DNA of 64,000 nucleotides from Lewinella sp041392765 (GTDB lineage: Bacteria > Bacteroidota > Bacteroidia > Chitinophagales > Saprospiraceae): NCBI GenBank assembly GCA_041392765.1, contig JAWKLL010000030.1, forward strand, positions 1 through 64,000, given 5' to 3'. The number at the start of each line of letters is the position of its first letter. The first letter of the stretch is position 1. The notes beneath the pieces were generated by a model. The model made no database searches. It saw only the letters and a program-made list of their open reading frames with translations, and had not been told where the DNA came from. Position numbers and translations under genes: made by a program. Positions 45,315 through 54,914 of this stretch are shown here, one piece after another.

Positions 45315-46550
45315 TTATTCCTCGAACTCCGCAGCCAAGATCTGTAACAATTCTTTGGCTGTTTCTTCTTCCAACTCCGTACGGCGGACAATCTCTTGCC
45401 AACTGAGGTTTAGCACACTACGAGCAGTATCGCATCCAATGCCCTTTAACTCATCGATGACCCACTCTTCGATTTCATCGCTGAATTCGTCCAGATCCAC
45501 GTCATCGATTTCCACTTCGTCGTTATTGCGGTACACATCGATTTCAAAATCGGTGAGTTTGCTGGCCAATTTAATATTGGTACCTCCCTTGCCAATAGCG
45601 AGCGATACTTGGTCGGGTTCCAAGAACACACTTGCTTGGCGGTTGTCCATATTAAGGTTGATACTGGTGACACGAGCGGGTGTCAATGCCCGCTGGATGT
45701 ACAGCGACATATTGTTGGTGAAGTTGATAATGTCGATATTTTCATTATTCAACTCACGAACAATCCCGTGGATGCGGGAACCTTTCATACCCACACACGC
45801 TCCTACGGGGTCGATGCGGTCATCGTAAGATTCAACGGCAACTTTAGCGCGTTCGCCCGGTAGGCGTACTACGCTGCGCACACTGATGAGGCCATCCTCA
45901 ATTTCAGGAACTTCTTGTTCCAGTAGTTTCTCCAGGAACAAGTCGGCTGTTCGCGAAACAATAACTACGGGGTTATTGTTCCTCATCTCAACGTCCTTGA
46001 TCACACCGCGCACCATATCGCCTTTGCGGAAATAGTCGCCTTTGATGGTTTCTGAACGAGGCATCACCAATTCAGAACCGGTCACGTCGTCCAGGATCAA
46101 TATTTCTCGTTTGAGAATTTGGTTGATTTCGCCAATAACCAATTCACCGATACGCTCGGAGTATTTGCGGTAAATTTCATCCTTCTCCAACTCCATGATA
46201 CGAGAGATGAGCGTTTGCCGCGCTGCCATAATGGCTCGACGGCCAAAGTGCTCCAAGAACAATTGCTCATAACACTCTTCCCCAACTTCATAATCCTCAT
46301 CAATGGAAAGTGCTTCCGATATGGATATCTGGCTGCGATCATCGGTCACCTCACCATCGGGTACGATTTCTCGCACGCGCCACAGTTCCAAGTCACCCTT
46401 CTGGGTGTTTACAATGACATCAAAGTTTTCGTCCGAACCATACTTCTTGCGGATGAGTGTACGGAATACGTCTTCCAGTACACGTACCATCGTAGGACGG
46501 TCGATATTTTTTCCGGCCTTAAAATCCGAAAATACATCTACGAGGTTCAT
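45315..46550 (-). CDS. nusA: transcription termination/antitermination factor NusA
   Basis: A 411-residue protein. The N-terminal domain (MNLVDVFSDFKAGKNIDRPT), S1 domain (about 130-200, GDMVRGVIKDVEMRN), KH1 and KH2 (GACVGMKGSRIHGIVREL, SLAIGKGGTNIKLASKL) are all present, followed by one helix-hairpin module (GIGCDTARSVLNLSWQEI). I started it at 46550 (MNLVDVF) rather than at an upstream ATG at 46571. It binds RNA polymerase and modulates pausing and termination. Middle gene of rimP-nusA-infB. Confidence 0.95.
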   Translation of the reverse strand: MNLVDVFSDFKAGKNIDRPTMVRVLEDVFRTLIRKKYGSDENFDVIVNTQKGDLELWRVREIVPDGEVTDDRSQISISEALSIDEDYEVGEECYEQLFLEHFGRRAIMAARQTLISRIMELEKDEIYRKYSERIGELVIGEINQILKREILILDDVTGSELVMPRSETIKGDYFRKGDMVRGVIKDVEMRNNNPVVIVSRTADLFLEKLLEQEVPEIEDGLISVRSVVRLPGERAKVAVESYDDRIDPVGACVGMKGSRIHGIVRELNNENIDIINFTNNMSLYIQRALTPARVTSINLNMDNRQASVFLEPDQVSLAIGKGGTNIKLASKLTDFEIDVYRNNDEVEIDDVDLDEFSDEIEEWVIDELKGIGCDTARSVLNLSWQEIVRRTELEEETAKELLQILAAEFEE

Positions 46551-46580
46551 TGCCTGTATTTTATGCGGCACAAAAGCCGC

Positions 46581-47062
46581 CTATTTGAATGAAATAATTA
46601 CCTGTGCTTTAGCAATTTCAGTAAAAGGAATGGTTTTGGCTATATTCTCTTTCACCTTTTTGTTGCCTTCTTTGCGCTGTTCTTCATACAACAGCACGAT
46701 GTGATCATCGGTAGCCGCTGTCAATTGGCCTTCAATGGTTTCACCTGCTTGTGTTTGCACCTCCAACCGCCTCCCAATATGCTTAGGATACTGCCTAGGG
46801 CGTTCCAAGGGGCGGTCGGCACCTGGGGAGCTTACCTCTATGGTGTAATCCTCTCCCAACCAACCCGCTTCATCAATAAATCCTTCCAAGTAACGGCTTA
46901 TTTGGCGGCATTTCTCAAAGGTAACGCCCGTATCAGCATCGATGATGATTTCCAGCTTTTTACCCTTGTCTATGCTTACATCTAACCAAAAACAGTCGGC
47001 AAATGCCGGATCTGCTAATTTTCCCTCTAAAAGGTCTATAATTCGCTCTTCCAAACGGCCAT
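46581..47062 (-). CDS. rimP: ribosome maturation factor RimP, start region frameshifted
   Basis: The open part continues past the usual start with residues that do not look like RimP (QRLLGKDVERGNPNG). An ATG at 47062 reads MAVWKSEL and stops. Adding one T to its GTTTGG makes MAVLEERIIDLLEGKLADPA in the good frame. So the true start is probably 47062 with a one-base homopolymer lesion near 47055. The rest is intact (FWLDVSIDKGKKLEIIIDAD, YTIEVSSPGADRPLERPRQY). About 160 residues. RimP is needed for 30S maturation. A strong hairpin lies just upstream. Confidence 0.85.
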
Positions 47063-47083
47063 TTTTTGACAGTAGTAATAAAA

Positions 47084-47110
47084 AGAGGGAACCGTTGGGG
47101 TTCCCTCTTT
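47084..47110 (-). terminator. strong hairpin with T-run just upstream of rimP
   Basis: On the minus strand AAAGAGGGAACC pairs with GGTTCCCTCTTT around a CCAAC loop, followed by TTATT. It lies about 22 bases before the rimP start. It could terminate transcription from the OPT gene or act as an attenuator for the operon. Confidence 0.7.
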
Positions 47111-47187
47111 CGACATCTTTTCCTAAAAGACGCTGCAAAGGTAAGTATTTACTTGTAAACCAGCAAATAAATTGCTGTAAAGAATTC

Positions 47188-47388
47188 GGTTCTTTGACAA
47201 AAGATGTGGAATTCCCAGCCTAGCGATCTCGGCAAAAGGCCGAGACAAGTTGTGGAAGGGTGGCGATCCCGATTTTTATCGGGAAAGCCAGACACGTCCC
47301 GATAGGGCGTGGCCGATCCCGCCCCAACTGGTCGGGAGAGCCTCCCGATATTTTATCGGGAAGGCCCCACTCTATTTGTCAAAGAACC
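47188..47388. mobile_element. inverted-repeat element B, complete copy with 8-bp target duplication
   Basis: Terminal inverted repeats GGTTCTTTGACAAA and TTTGTCAAAGAACC are perfect over 14 bases. The element is flanked by AAGAATTC on both sides (47180-47187 and 47389-47396), an apparent 8-bp target duplication. The interior is non-coding, with several CCCGAT/ATCGGG hairpins. It shares the terminal repeat with element A. Confidence 0.8.
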
Positions 47389-47404
47389 AAGAATTCAAGT
47401 TATC

Positions 47405-49355
47405 TTAGGATGTCTTATAAGCAGTAGCAGCGGTTCGGTACAACCAGTAACAAATACCCGTGACGACGACGACCCCTGCTATCATACCCAAATCAACATG
47501 CAGGGAGAGAACCTCTGAAGAACCATAAATGGCCACAGGTACAGCCAGTAAAATACCCACCAATGCTTCACCTGTGATAAGGCCAGATGCGATCAATAGC
47601 CCCGTGCGTTCGCTTTGCTTTTCAGCCGCTTCGTGGGCTGTGGCATCTGCTATGGCATTCTTTTGCTGGTAGCGGCTCACCAGCCATGAAACGATACCAC
47701 CTAGCATAATGGCACTATCTAACTCGAAAGGCAAGTATAAACCTACGGCTACCGCTAAAATAGGAATGCGAAAATCACTTCCCCTGTTTTTTTGAAACTG
47801 ATCGGCCATAATGATAAGCGCCCCCAGCCCCATGCCGATATAGACCATTGTCCAAGGTAGATTGCCTTTAAACACACCATTTGCTACGCTGGCCATCAAT
47901 GTTGCTTGTGGTGCGGCCAATGCATCGGGATTGGCAGCCGTTTTAGGCCCAAATCCATAGCCTGTCATCAATAATTGCAACACTAATGGCAATACCAGCG
48001 CGGCAGCTATCACCCCTACCATCTGCATGAGCTGCTGTTTACGAGGCGTTGCGCCAAGAATATGGCCTGCTTTTAAGTCTTGCATATTATCGCCTGCGAT
48101 GGCGGCTGCACAACAAACAACAGCGCCGATCATAATGGCAGCGACCGGGCCTTTTTCTGCTCCCGACCCCATCAATGCCAACAAGATTAGCGAAGCACTG
48201 AGTATAGTAGCAATCGTAACTCCTGAAATAGGATTGTTAGAACTCCCCACTAACCCTGCCATATAGCCTGCTACCGCAGAAAAAAGAAAACCAGCCACAA
48301 TCATCAGCAACGCCATAAGTATGGAAATAGGAACATCGCCTATCATACGTAGATAGATGATAAAAACTGGTACAATCATAATACCAATAGCCATGATAAC
48401 CCACGACATAGGAGCGTCGCGTTCGGTGCGCAAAACCGTTGATGTATCCACTTTTTCGCGAATGGCTTTGATGCCACTGCTCACGGCATAAGCAATGGAT
48501 GAACGCAGGTCGATCAATGCCCACAGCCCCCCAACGACCATAGCGCCTACGCCAAGGTAGCGGATTTGAGTGCTCCAAATCGCATAACCTACTTCTACGC
48601 CTTCCGTGTTTTCCGGTGCGCCAAACATGGCTACATAAGCAGGAATGGCCACCCACCAGCTGATGGCTCCTCCTATGAAAACCAATGCCGCTATGCGTAT
48701 GCCTACAATATACCCAACGGCAATCAATGCAGGTGAGAGATTGATACCAAAATACAAGTAGGCTTTTTTACCCGCTAGTGCTGCTCCTTCTGCTACACCT
48801 TCCCAAAGCTTCAAACCTGCTTCTGCCAACTTGACGACAGCTCCTACCAAGCTACCCCACACCAAATATCGGATCGCACTGCCGCCTTCTTCCCCCGACT
48901 TCAACACTTCTGCCGTTGCGACCCCTTCAGGGAATTGCAGTTTTTGCCGTATGATAAGTGCGTTGCGCAATGGCACTGTGAACAATACCCCCAACACGCC
49001 TCCACAAAGTAGCTACCAACGCTGTTTCCCAATAATTGAACGTTTGCCAGTATCCCATTAGCACCAAGGCAGGAAAAGTGAATATAACACCCGCTGCTAA
49101 GGATTCACCTGCGGATGCAGCCGTTTGTACAATGTTGTTTTCTAGAATGTTGTGTTCTCTGAACAACCTAAGCACTGCCATTGAGATAACAGCTGCAGGA
49201 ATACTAGCTGAAACAGTAAGGCCAGCAAAAAGACCTAAGTAGGTATTGGCTGCCGATAGTATAATGGACAGCAAGGCACCCAGTATAAATGCTTTGGTGG
49301 TACTCTCAGGAAGGGTTACCTCGGAGCTGATGTACGGTTTTTCTTGTTTTGACAT
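47405..49355 (-). CDS. OPT family oligopeptide transporter, one frame break
   Basis: Two open parts (48927-49355, 47405-48997) form one polytopic protein of about 650 residues. The first begins YISSEVTLPESTTKAFILGALLS and NTYLGLFAGLTVSASIPAAV, typical for OPT. The second resumes at GVLFTVPLRNALIIRQKLQFPEGVATAEVLKSG, the conserved OPT loop, and carries LVGSSNNPISGVTIATI and GDNMQDLKAGHILGATPRKQ. The frames meet near 49005. The family imports oligopeptides or metal-chelates driven by protons; substrate not determinable here. Confidence 0.86.
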
Positions 49356-49429
49356 GGATGATTGGTTTTGTAAAAAGTCTTTTGTTCAAAGACTTATCTT
49401 CGTTTTGATTATTGGGTAAGTAGTTGGAC

Positions 49430-49545
49430 AAAATAAACGGTTCATTTTTTCCTGAAAAATTCGCCAAATTTTCACACAATTAACTATAGATCAATTGTTT
49501 GTAAAATTTTTCAAAATCGAAAAGGGAACAGCTTATTTTTTTCGT
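49430..49545. mobile_element. element D-like inverted repeat, copy 2
   Basis: AAAATAAACGGTTCATTTTTTC on the left is answered by AAAAGGGAACAGCTTATTTTT on the right; the interior is AT-rich with AATTTTCACACAATT. Diverged relative to 9782-9925. Positioned between the divergent OPT and alanine dehydrogenase genes. Confidence 0.45.
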
Positions 49546-49613
49546 CCGATAAAGATAATCACTACTGCTAAAAAATTAATGATGAACTTTGCAGGAAAGA
49601 TGTATTTTGAAAA

Positions 49614-50840
49614 ATGAGTGACAAGGATAAAAAAATACCCGTACCCAAAGAGTTTACCGAAGGGCTACTGATGACCCAGCCGGAAACCCTTCAACGTATG
49701 CCCAAGGAGCGACACCTTTACATAGGTATCCCCAAAGAAGTTACCATGCAGGAAAACCGCATTGCGTTGGTGCCTTCATCTATTGTTACCCTTACCGCAA
49801 GGGGGCATAGGGTTGTAGTAGAAGCGGGTGCTGGCGAGCGGTCGCGCTTTCCCGATCACGATTATTCCGAATCAGGAGCAGAAATTGTTTACAGCCAAGA
49901 GGAAGTTTACAAAGCAGACATCATCATCAGGTGGCTCCTCCTACATTGGAAGAAATCGACTTGATGCATCCCGGGCAGTTTGTGATATCCCCCTTGCAGA
50001 TGCCGCTCATCAGCCCTGAATATATTTATCGGTTGAAACAAAAAGGGTCATCGCCTTAGCGATGGAGTACATAAAGGATGATTCCGGTTTTTTTCCTATC
50101 GTACGCATCATGAGCGAGATGGCGGGTATCAGTGCTATGCTAACGGCGGGAGAGTTGCTGTCCAATACCAGTGGTGGCGCGGGGTGTTACTAGGAGGAGT
50201 ATCGGGGGTGCCAAGTGCCAAAGTGGTCATATTGGGGGCAGGCATCGTAGCAGAATACGCTACCCGAACGGCCTTGGGCCTGGGGGCAGAAGTCCGCATT
50301 TTCGACGATAATATCTACAAGCTCAAGCGCCTACAAAATCAGGTAGGGCGGCCTTTATACACCAGTTCCCTGAATCCGGTTTATTTAGAGCGGGAGTTGG
50401 TGTCTGCTGAGGTGGTCATCGGTGCCATGCACTCCGAAAGTGGGCGCACGCCCGTGGTGGTTAGCGAGGCTATGGTAGAAAAAATGAAAAATGGTGCGGT
50501 AATCATTGATGTCAGTATCGATCAGGGAGGCTGTTTTGCTACGTCAAGAGTAACCTCCTTAGACCATCCTACGTTTACCCGTCATGGCGTAATTCATTAT
50601 TGTGTTCCCAACCTCGCCTCCCGCATTGCGCGTACGGCTTCCATTGCTACCAGCAATATTCTTACCCCTATCCTCATGCGGGCTGGAGATGTGGTAGGCG
50701 TGGAAAATGTTTTCCTCAATAACGTAGGGTTGCGCCACGGTATTTATACCTACAAAGGCCACCTGACTAATGAATACTTAGGACGTAGGTTTGCCATCAA
50801 ATCTACTGACCTCGATCTTTTGATTACTTCCGAACTGTAA
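49614..50840 (+). CDS. ald: alanine dehydrogenase, three frame breaks
   Basis: One gene of about 409 residues in four frame segments. The N terminus has KERHLYIGIPKEVTMQENRIALVPSS and the C terminus has VVILGAGIVAEYATRTALGLGAEV (NAD site), VIGAMHSESGRTPVVVSEAMVE, VIIDVSIDQGGCFATSR and YCVPNLASRIARTASIATSN. Adding one A at about 49932, one A at about 50053 and one C at about 50187 restores IIIKVAPPTLEEIDLMHPGQ, LKQKRVIALAMEYIKDDSG and SGGRGVLLGGVSG. The enzyme interconverts alanine and pyruvate with NAD. Lesions in short homopolymers suggest sequencing error. A patatin gene follows 13 bases later. Confidence 0.86.
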
Positions 50841-50853
50841 ACCCCGTATTGCT

Positions 50854-52917
50854 ATGCCCAACACCGACAAAATCACCTACCAGCAAGTCATCAGCGAAGA
50901 GGACATCCTCCTTCGGCAACGCCGCCAAAAATTGATGGGCGAGGCTTTTGCCAACGCATTAAATGACACTCGGTTCGGCATAGCGCTATCGGGCGGCGGT
51001 ATCCGTTCGGCCACCATCAATTTGGGTATTTTAAAAACCCTGAACAAATTTGGCATCCTCAAGCAGTCCGACTACCTGAGTACCGTTTCCGGTGGTGGAT
51101 ATACGGGAGCCTACATACAGGCAACCTTACGCGAAAAAGGCCCAGAAAACCAGCTCTTTGACGATCAACACATCGACTATATGCGCCAGCGCGGGGAGTA
51201 CCTTTTTCCCGGTGCAGGGGGGATCAAAATGTGGAATCAAATCACATTGGTCGTGGGCTTTATCGTTAGCTTTCTCATGAGCTTAGTCAGTCCTGCTACG
51301 TTGGTCATCTTAGTCGTAGGAGCTTACAAATTTTTTAGAGACACCCAGTTTATTACCACCGATTTCACCGATATGGTGGCGCGATGGAATGATATACTAT
51401 GGCCGGAAATCGGTTATTTACTAGGCGGCATCATGGTGCTCCACTATGTGTTTAACGTAGGGAAGGTTTACAAATTAGATGGCTCCAACTGGTTCAATCG
51501 CTTGGAAGCGGGCATTGTCATTGCTGCGACGCTTTCTTTTTTGCTGCCTTTCTTCCAAAGTTTTACCATCGGTTCTTTCCATTGGGATGAATCTATGGTG
51601 AATTATATTGGTTGGGGAGGGTTGTTGGTAATACTCGGTTTTGTCACCAATCCCAATGCTACCAGTTTTCACCGTTTTTATCGCAAGCAGTTGGCTGATG
51701 TCTTTCTACATTTTGCTTGGGCCAATAAAAACATCCCTCTGCACCAGCTCACGCAGGTAGCAAGTGAGCACGAAGGTGATTATCTGGCACCATACCCCCT
51801 CATCAATACTTGTTTGAATTTGCAATCCAGTAAAGACCCTCATTTTCAAGGAGCGAAAGCTAGCGATTACTTCTTGCTCTCCCCGCTGTTTTGTGGTGCT
51901 AAATTGGTAGGTTATGTGCCCACTGCCACCACAAGCGGCTACCGCAATATGACACTGCCTGCCGCTGTAACGATATCCGCCGCCGCTGTCAATCCGGGAT
52001 TAGGGGCTTATTCCAGCAAACTCCTCAGTATCTTGCTCACCTTTTTCAACCTGCGATTGGGTTTCTGGACGTGGAATCCTTTACACCTTCGCAAAACTTG
52101 GCAAATTGTATGGTGGCCTTTTTACTTCTTTTATGAACTCTTAGGTAAAATTGGCACCGACAAAAAAATGGTTAATATCAGCGATGGTGGCCATATAGAA
52201 AACTTGGGCGTCATGGAGCTTTTGCGCCGAAAATGCCGATTGATTATAGCAGTAGATGCGGGTGCAGACCCTGCATTTACCTTCAGCGACTTAGAAAATC
52301 TTACGGTAAGAGCACGCAACGAATTAGGGATCGACATCCGGTTTCGCCCCGACCAAATACCGGAAGAGGTGATGCGTGTCAACCCCAGTCATGGCTACTC
52401 TCGCAAGCGTTATGCCGTAGCGGATCTGTACCAGTTGTGGGAAAAAGAGGAAATTGGGGAAGAAGAATGTGTAGTACATTTCCCGGGTGGCAAAAAAGTA
52501 GGCGTACTTGTTTATGTTAAAAGCACCGTCACGGCACCTACCGGCAGACCCGATCTTGACCCGCACAAGGATCGGCTCAAATACGGCACCTACAAATACA
52601 AAATCTACCACCCGGAATTTCCCCACGAATCCACCGCCGACCAGTTTTTTGATCCCATACAGTGGGAATCTTATTTCCAATTGGGTCAGTTCATCGCCGC
52701 AGATATGCTAGGAGTGGACGACCTCAATGCCTACGATGTAGATCACGCCTTTACCATTCCCTACCCCGAACTATATCGACGGTTCGATGAAAACATACAG
52801 TTGTTTGGTGCTATGAAAATACCCACTTCAGAGAGCAGGGGGCGCGGAATCGACGAAATCATTCTGGAAGATGCACTCTCCGTGGATACCGCCCCTGTGG
52901 ATAAATATGAGATGTAA
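50854..52917 (+). CDS. membrane patatin-like phospholipase
   Basis: A 687-residue protein. The catalytic dyad is split over a long distance: oxyanion loop SGGGIRSA (about 47-51), nucleophile Ser79 in STVSGGGYTG, and Asp444 in ISDGGHIENLG. Between them lie several membrane helices (about 125-165, 190-260) and an unusual long insertion. This large membrane-embedded patatin type is known in bacteria but poorly characterised. It would hydrolyse acyl-lipids. Spacing of 13 bases suggests co-transcription with alanine dehydrogenase. The C-terminal part (after 560) has no clear domain. Confidence 0.82.
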   Translation: MPNTDKITYQQVISEEDILLRQRRQKLMGEAFANALNDTRFGIALSGGGIRSATINLGILKTLNKFGILKQSDYLSTVSGGGYTGAYIQATLREKGPENQLFDDQHIDYMRQRGEYLFPGAGGIKMWNQITLVVGFIVSFLMSLVSPATLVILVVGAYKFFRDTQFITTDFTDMVARWNDILWPEIGYLLGGIMVLHYVFNVGKVYKLDGSNWFNRLEAGIVIAATLSFLLPFFQSFTIGSFHWDESMVNYIGWGGLLVILGFVTNPNATSFHRFYRKQLADVFLHFAWANKNIPLHQLTQVASEHEGDYLAPYPLINTCLNLQSSKDPHFQGAKASDYFLLSPLFCGAKLVGYVPTATTSGYRNMTLPAAVTISAAAVNPGLGAYSSKLLSILLTFFNLRLGFWTWNPLHLRKTWQIVWWPFYFFYELLGKIGTDKKMVNISDGGHIENLGVMELLRRKCRLIIAVDAGADPAFTFSDLENLTVRARNELGIDIRFRPDQIPEEVMRVNPSHGYSRKRYAVADLYQLWEKEEIGEEECVVHFPGGKKVGVLVYVKSTVTAPTGRPDLDPHKDRLKYGTYKYKIYHPEFPHESTADQFFDPIQWESYFQLGQFIAADMLGVDDLNAYDVDHAFTIPYPELYRRFDENIQLFGAMKIPTSESRGRGIDEIILEDALSVDTAPVDKYEM

Positions 52918-52955
52918 GAGCTTGCGCGGGGGATGTAAACCCTATGAGCATGTTG

Positions 52956-52979
52956 GGTTGTAGCGAGGACACTACAACC
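52956..52979. repeat. REP hairpin
   Basis: GGTTGTAG...CTACAACC (GGTTGTAGCG and ACTACAACC arms, one mismatch) followed by AGCAGGGTT, as in the copies at 53547 and 53841. Confidence 0.6.
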
Positions 52980-53027
52980 AGCAGGGTTAGCTGCTTAAAG
53001 AGGCCCCATCTTATGTAAAATTTAGCT

Positions 53028-53035
53028 TATCTTTG
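53028..53035 (+). promoter_or_regulatory. -7 element of the DUF433 gene
   Basis: TATCTTTG fits TAnnTTTG and lies 26 bases before the ATG at 53062. Confidence 0.45.
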
Positions 53036-53061
53036 CAAAGAAGAATCAAATCAGCACTGCC

Positions 53062-53313
53062 ATGCAAACGCCGATAGAGTCCACGACAGACTATTTGTCC
53101 CGCATCACCATGAATGTAGATATTTGCCACGGCAAGCCATGCATCCGTGGCATGAGATGGCCTGTAGAGGTTATCTTGGACATGATGCTTTCTGGTATGA
53201 CTTTCGATGAAATCTTGGAAGATCACCCTGAGTTGGAACACGCTGACTTAATGGCCTGTTTAGCTTATGCTAAAATGCTGGTATCTGGCCGTCAAATCAT
53301 TACAGCAGCATGA
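53062..53313 (+). CDS. DUF433 protein (orphan antitoxin-type)
   Basis: An 83-residue protein. YLSRITMNVDICHGKPCIRGMRWPVEVI and FDEILEDHPELEHADLMACLAYA are the full DUF433 helix-turn-helix-like domain. DUF433 proteins are usually the antitoxin partner of a PIN-like DUF5615 toxin encoded immediately downstream. Here the sequence after the stop has no such gene and instead leads into REP repeats, so this is an orphan copy or the toxin was lost. Confidence 0.83.
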   Translation: MQTPIESTTDYLSRITMNVDICHGKPCIRGMRWPVEVILDMMLSGMTFDEILEDHPELEHADLMACLAYAKMLVSGRQIITAA

Positions 53314-53413
53314 TGTTCAAAGTATTATGCGCCTATATCGAAATCGGAAATGAATACATAGAAATTATCCCTCAATAGTGGGTATGGTACGACGTACGTT
53401 TTTGTACCATTTA

Positions 53414-53444
53414 CGTTTACGAATCCTTGGAGGCTTCGTAAACG
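53414..53444. repeat. CGTTTACGAA/TTCGTAAACG hairpin
   Basis: Reverse-complement of the hairpin at 5741-5771. It is directly joined to the RAYT-tail/REP composite that follows. Confidence 0.6.
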
Positions 53445-53570
53445 GGCTTGATTGACGTGGAAATACTCGATTTTTCAACTGACGTGGGCTTCGTATATTT
53501 GGGATGATGCGCTGGTTGCCGGGCTGCAAGCCCTACAAGCGTATTGGGTTGTAGCGAGGACGCTACAACC
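53445..53570 (+). repeat. RAYT-tail/REP composite repeat, copy 1
   Basis: 126 bases almost identical to 53739-53864: codons for GLIDVEILDFSTDVGFVYLG, then GCGCTGGTTGCCGGGCTGC and the REP hairpin GGTTGTAGCG-AGGA-CGCTACAACC (53547-53570). In this copy the transposase body is absent. Confidence 0.7.
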
Positions 53571-53801
53571 AGCAGGCTCCAGTTTTGGCAGCAAGACAAT
53601 CACCCCGTTGAGTTAGCCAGCCCTGAGTGGATACTGCAAAGATTGCAATATATACATAATAACCCCGTAGTGGCAGGGATAGTGGACGAACCAAGCCAGT
53701 ACTTGTACTCCAGCGCAAGAAATTATTTGGAACAAAAAGGCTTGATTGACGTGGAAATACTCGATTTTTCAACTGACGTGGGCTTCGTATATTTGGGATA
53801 G
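53544..53801 (+). pseudogene. C-terminal remnant of a REP-associated tyrosine transposase (RAYT)
   Basis: The recognisable part, from about 53580, encodes LQFWQQDNHPVELASPEWIL, QRLQYIHNNPVVAGIVDEPS and QYLYSSARNYL, the C-terminal signature of Y1/IS200-like RAYT transposases. The HUH motif and catalytic Tyr are missing. The remnant begins exactly at the end of an upstream REP hairpin and ends in a tail (GLIDVEILDF...) that is itself repeated with REPs elsewhere. RAYTs mobilise REP sequences; this one is dead. Confidence 0.78.
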
Positions 53802-53864
53802 TGCGCTGGTTGCCGGGCTGCAAGCCCTACAAGTGTATTGGGTTGTAGCGAGGACGCTACAACC
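53739..53864 (+). repeat. RAYT-tail/REP composite repeat, copy 2
   Basis: Same 126-base unit as 53445-53570. It includes the last 20 codons of the transposase remnant and the REP hairpin at 53841-53864. GTTTCGTAAACGGGG just after resembles half of the CGTTTACGAA hairpin. Confidence 0.7.
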
Positions 53865-53891
53865 AGCAGGGTTTCGTAAACGGGGTATCCC

Positions 53892-54828
53892 TTAAATCTG
53901 AGCAATGACCTGCTCGCTTGCTTTGAGTGCTGCTGCCGACAGTAAGGGGGTACTAATGTTTTCAATTCGTTTGACAGCATGTTAATCAGCCGATGTTTGG
54001 CAAAGGCCGAAAATACAACAAACTCACTTCCCGTACGGGGTAGGGCGGGGCAAAGGAAAGCACATGCGCTCGTCTTTCGAGAGGCATGCTGCGCACGTAT
54101 AATTCCGGGAGCAACGTGAGGCCGCCAAAGCTATCCACCATGTTTAATAAGGTTTCAAAGGAGTTGGCCTCAAAGTGGAAATTGCCTGCTGTTTCTTTTC
54201 GATTCAGGGAGCAAAGATTGATGAACTGTTCCCGCAAGCAGTGCCCTTCTTCCAATAACCATATTTTTTCCTGTATGATTTCGTCGGGCATGATAAACTG
54301 TTTTTGCGCGGCGGTATCTCCATAGACCAACAACTGCTCGTAATACAACACCTCTTCTTCATAATCGGCGGCTTGTGGAAGTGGAGTGGAAAGGATACCT
54401 ACATCTATCATACCATCCTTCAACCCGGCGAGTATGTGGTCGGTTGTCATTTCTGCTATTTCCATTTTTAGCAAAGGGTACTTCTCAACGAGCGGCTTCA
54501 CGATAATGGGGAGTAGGTTGTTCGCAATGGTTGGAATAATGCCAATGCGCAGTTTGCCTTCAATACGGCGTTGTACATCCCTAGCAGCTTCGCGCAACTG
54601 GTGGGTGTGAAAGACTGCTTTTTTGGCAATAGCGACGATGTCCTTGCCGCAATCCGTGGTAATGATGGGGTTGGATTTTCTATCAAACAGCACCACCCCC
54701 AATTCTTCTTCCAAACGCTTTATCATCGTGCTCAGCGTGGCCTGCGTGACAAAGCAAGTCTCTGCTGCCTTGCTGAAACTGCCCGTTTGATCCAATGCAA
54801 TGATGTATTTGAGTTGCTGTAAATTCAT
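53892..54828 (-). CDS. oxyR: OxyR-type LysR regulator, C terminus frameshifted
   Basis: A LysR regulator of about 311 residues. N-terminal helix-turn-helix (MNLQQLKYIIALDQTGSFSK, AAETCFVTQATLSTMIKRLE). The sensor has Cys197 and Cys206 in GHCLREQFINLC, spaced as C199 and C208 of E. coli OxyR, so peroxide sensing by disulfide is expected. The plain frame stops at 53986; adding one T near 54003 and one C near 53950 continues through FAKHRLINMLSNELKTLVPP to a stop at 53892. Divergent from the peroxiredoxin gene, the classical arrangement. Start at 54828 (MNLQQLK). Confidence 0.9.
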
Positions 54829-54868
54829 AGATATTGATATTGTCAATAGCAAATATAAAAACTATTCA

Positions 54869-54900
54869 TTTGATTTATGGTTTAACTGCCCTTATCTTTG
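54869..54900 (+). promoter_or_regulatory. consensus Bacteroidota promoter of the peroxiredoxin gene
   Basis: TTTG (54869-54872), a 20-base spacer, then TATCTTTG (54893-54900): a full match to TTTG-N19-21-TAnnTTTG. It lies about 200 bases before the peroxiredoxin ATG, because the element at 54915-55079 sits between them. Probably OxyR-activated given the divergent regulator. Confidence 0.75.
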
Positions 54901-54914
54901 TGTCATTAAAAAAA

